In this document: positions 62,124-64,000 of the stretch, one piece after another
Layout of the letters: the number at the start of each line of letters is the position of its first letter
Numbering within the stretch: position 1 is the first letter of the stretch
Assembly: GCF_022808175.1 (NCBI RefSeq)
Contig: NZ_JALGBX010000026.1
Location: 1 to 64,000, forward strand
Length of the DNA stretch: 64,000 nucleotides
Reading direction: 5' to 3'
Source of the DNA: Streptomyces sp. AP-93
GTDB taxonomy: Bacteria > Actinomycetota > Actinomycetes > Streptomycetales > Streptomycetaceae
The notes under the pieces: model-generated
Databases searched by the model: none
What the model was told of the DNA's origin: nothing
The model's input: the letters and a program-made list of their open reading frames with translations, nothing else
Program-made: the position numbers and the translations under genes

Positions 62124-63729
62124 AGACGTACCTCACTACCGCGCCGAGCCAAGGGAGCCAGCCAGGGTCGAGGTCGAGGCCGGCACGGCGGATGTCGGGG
62201 TCGGTGTCGGACAGGTCGAGGTGGGCCTCGATCCAACCGGGGGCGGCGGCGATCCGGCCGGGGCGTCGGGCGAGGGCGGCGACCACCTCGAAGGGCTCGC
62301 ACGGGGACTCACCGTGGAGGCGGGAGGCCGTCGCGTGGGCCCAGGACGTGGCGAGGGCGGCGATCGCGGCGGACTCCGGTTCCGTGGGCGGGGGGGCCGC
62401 GAGAACCAGGGCGGCACGGTCGCGGTCGAGGCCGGCAAGGGCCAGGAGGGCCGGGTCGTCGGGGGCGACGGGTGGGACGAGGGCTCGGCCTGCCGCGTAC
62501 AGCGTCCACGGCAGCGGCCGGGCGGCCAGGGCCGGTTCGTCCAGGGCGCGGTCGGGCAGCCCGGCCTCCGGTGCCGTCGCGAAAAGGAAGAGCAGGCCGG
62601 CCCAAGGCGTGGCCGGCCTTTCGGCCTCCTGTTGCGGGGCGAACGGCTCGGCTGCCGGGGTTGGGCGAGAGGGCGGCTGCGGCGGGCGGCGTACCGGCGT
62701 CGCATCCGGGGGAGGCGACGGGTGAGGTACCGACACCGAGGCGGGGGCGGGCGGCCGTAGCAGCTCCCCCGCGGCGGCCGCCCGGAGTCCGTCTGCCAGC
62801 AGTGCCGGCAGCCCCGCCCGCGGCGGCCGGCGCACCGCGGCCGGGTCGGTCTCGGCCGCCACCAGTACGGCCCAAGCGGCCCGTACCGGCGCGGTCGACC
62901 GCAGCCGGGACTGGCGTACCAGCTCGATCAGCACCGAACCGGCCAGCAGCGCCCGCGCCAGCTCCCACGTAGCGGGGACAGCCGACGGAATCACCCGTTC
63001 CGGGGCTGGGGCCAGGTCCGGGTCCAGGACCGGAACCTGGCCCGAGTCCAGGGCCGGGACCCGGTCGGGGGCCTGGCCCGGCTCCGGGGCGGTGCGGCCC
63101 GCCGGGGCCGCGTACACCGCCGGATCCGTCCAGGCCGGTACGGCGACCAGCGCGGCCAGCTCCGCCCAGCCCACCCGGCCCAGCGCCCGGTCCAGCGGCG
63201 CGAGTCCGCACGTCCGGGCGACCCGCAGCACCGCGCCCGGCGCCAGGTGCGGCCGGCGGCCGAGCAGGGCCAGCACCGCCGGGCCCGGTGCGGTACCCGG
63301 CCCGGGGTCCTCCGACCGCAGCAGGCCGGTCTGCCGCCAGGCCCACAGCCGGGCCAGGCGGCCCGTCGCGATGCCGGCAACCGCATCGGCCACGAGCGCC
63401 ATGTCGTCGGGGTAGTGGACGAGCCCGGCCCGATCCCCCCGCGCACTCCCCTCGCGCAGCATCCGCCCCACCGCCGCCGCGACCGCCTCGGCCCAGTCGC
63501 GGGCCAGCGCCGGCTCGGGCCGGTCGAGGTCCAGCGGCACGGTCAGCTCCAGCCGGGGCACGCACCAGCGGCCCGGCGGCAGCCGCAGCCCGCGCAGGGC
63601 CTCCGCGAGCCCGCCGTCCTCGGTGGCGCGGCGCAGCGGCGCGGCCAGTCGCTCCGGCGGGGGCGGCTGCGCCCCGGTGTACCGCAGCGTGACGGACAAC
63701 CGGTCGACGACGAGGGTGGGTTCGCTCAT
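62116..63729 (-). CDS. CIS-locus protein, possible tape-measure-type component
   Basis: A 537-residue Ala/Pro-rich protein. The start (LVVDRLSVTLRYTGAQPPPP) and end (RRAGLDLDPGWLPWLGAVVR) are the ordered parts; the middle has a long Pro-rich linker (PHPSPPPDATPVRRPPQPPS). Position between a tail protein and the AAA+ ATPase fits a CIS structural gene such as the tape-measure/Afp14 class, but I cannot confirm the family from sequence alone. Confidence 0.6.
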   Translation of the reverse strand: MSEPTLVVDRLSVTLRYTGAQPPPPERLAAPLRRATEDGGLAEALRGLRLPPGRWCVPRLELTVPLDLDRPEPALARDWAEAVAAAVGRMLREGSARGDRAGLVHYPDDMALVADAVAGIATGRLARLWAWRQTGLLRSEDPGPGTAPGPAVLALLGRRPHLAPGAVLRVARTCGLAPLDRALGRVGWAELAALVAVPAWTDPAVYAAPAGRTAPEPGQAPDRVPALDSGQVPVLDPDLAPAPERVIPSAVPATWELARALLAGSVLIELVRQSRLRSTAPVRAAWAVLVAAETDPAAVRRPPRAGLPALLADGLRAAAAGELLRPPAPASVSVPHPSPPPDATPVRRPPQPPSRPTPAAEPFAPQQEAERPATPWAGLLFLFATAPEAGLPDRALDEPALAARPLPWTLYAAGRALVPPVAPDDPALLALAGLDRDRAALVLAAPPPTEPESAAIAALATSWAHATASRLHGESPCEPFEVVAALARRPGRIAAAPGWIEAHLDLSDTDPDIRRAGLDLDPGWLPWLGAVVRYVYA

Positions 63730-64000
63730 CCGACCCGCACCGCCCCTGCGATGGAGCTCTCCCCGACCCGGGACCCCGCGGCCGGCACGCCGACGATGCC
63801 GTCCTCTCCGGCCCGTACGGCGCCGACGACGGCCGGGGCCCAGGCCGCACCGGGGCCGACGACCGAGGTCAGCCCGACGTGCAGGGCGCGGCCGATCCGC
63901 ATGCCGGCACCCAGCGGGCAGAGGTCGACGACCGTGTGGGCCGGCTTGTGGGTCTCCACGATCGTGCGCACGACGTCCATCTGCTCGGCCGTCAGCTCGG
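63726..64000 (-). CDS. phage-tail-like CIS protein (3' part only)
   Basis: The last 91 or so residues of a protein whose start lies beyond the window. VRTIVETHKPAHTVVDLCPL and MRIGRALHVGLTSVVG match the C-terminus of TIGR02242-type phage tail/baseplate proteins (KPAHT and MRIG motifs). The stop overlaps the next gene start (ATGA). First visible gene of the leftward CIS block. Confidence 0.7.
   Translation of the reverse strand, partial: ELTAEQMDVVRTIVETHKPAHTVVDLCPLGAGMRIGRALHVGLTSVVGPGAAWAPAVVGAVRAGEDGIVGVPAAGSRVGESSIAGAVRVG

Noticed and set aside
60193..62972. Very long plus-strand reading frames (855 and 658 codons) opposite the AAA+ ATPase
   Set aside because: They are Arg/Gly/Pro/Ser-rich with no motif and no ribosome-binding site, and lie antisense to a gene with clear AAA+ motifs. 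High GC makes stop codons rare on all frames.

Overview
This window is high-GC DNA with strong third-position GC bias. Its gene families (SARP regulator, MsiK-like ATPase, many TetR regulators, secreted glycosidases, contractile injection system genes) indicate a Streptomyces or close relative. No species can be fixed from the sequence alone.

Region 1 (1-10.6 kb): a galactose (Leloir) pair galT-galK with a divergent DeoR-family regulator; a scar where a LacI-type repressor gene and a divergent glycoside-hydrolase-like gene have both lost their 5' ends; an MFS exporter coupled to a thioesterase; a 2,4-dienoyl-CoA reductase; and an alpha/beta hydrolase coupled to a hypothetical gene.

Region 2 (10.6-18.6 kb): a glycan-uptake unit. 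A GH38 alpha-mannosidase, two sugar ABC permeases and a solute-binding lipoprotein are transcribed leftward. A UgpC/MsiK-like ATPase runs rightward from a shared 416-bp intergenic region full of repeats. GH27 and GH89 secreted glycosidases follow at 23.8-28.0 kb, so the window is rich in enzymes for alpha-linked sugars.

Region 3 (18.57-20.79 kb and 42.20-42.62 kb): two copies of one mobile family. The first encodes a large TnpB-like RuvC nuclease (no TnpA nearby). The second is a 421-bp copy without tnpB that keeps the left end, the right end and a structured 3' block. That block looks like an omega-RNA scaffold. Each right end abuts a truncated gene (a universal stress protein; a phospholipase C).

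Region 4 (20.9-48.3 kb): mostly housekeeping and accessory genes: universal stress protein, PLP dehydratase with TetR, sulfite-oxidase-like enzyme, SbcD-like nuclease with a CYTH-like protein, two membrane/esterase genes sharing a promoter motif, SDR, TetR/VOC pair, enoyl-CoA hydratase family, FAD monooxygenase, ABC exporter, HxlR/RidA pair, PP2C phosphatase and a membrane-fused spermidine-synthase-like protein.

Region 5 (48.36-55.39 kb): a probable degraded integrative island bounded by a 23-bp direct repeat. It ends at a frameshifted, tail-less tyrosine integrase and the 3' half of a tRNA-Pro(GGG). It carries an FAD oxidoreductase, a gene inside an 82-bp inverted repeat pair, a four-EF-hand protein, a P450 with altered I-helix and a methyltransferase shard.

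Region 6 (55.4-64 kb): a SARP regulator next to one end of a contractile injection system (CIS) locus: five tightly overlapping leftward genes including an AAA+ ATPase and a tail protein that runs off the window. The sheath, tube and most baseplate genes, if present, lie beyond position 64000.
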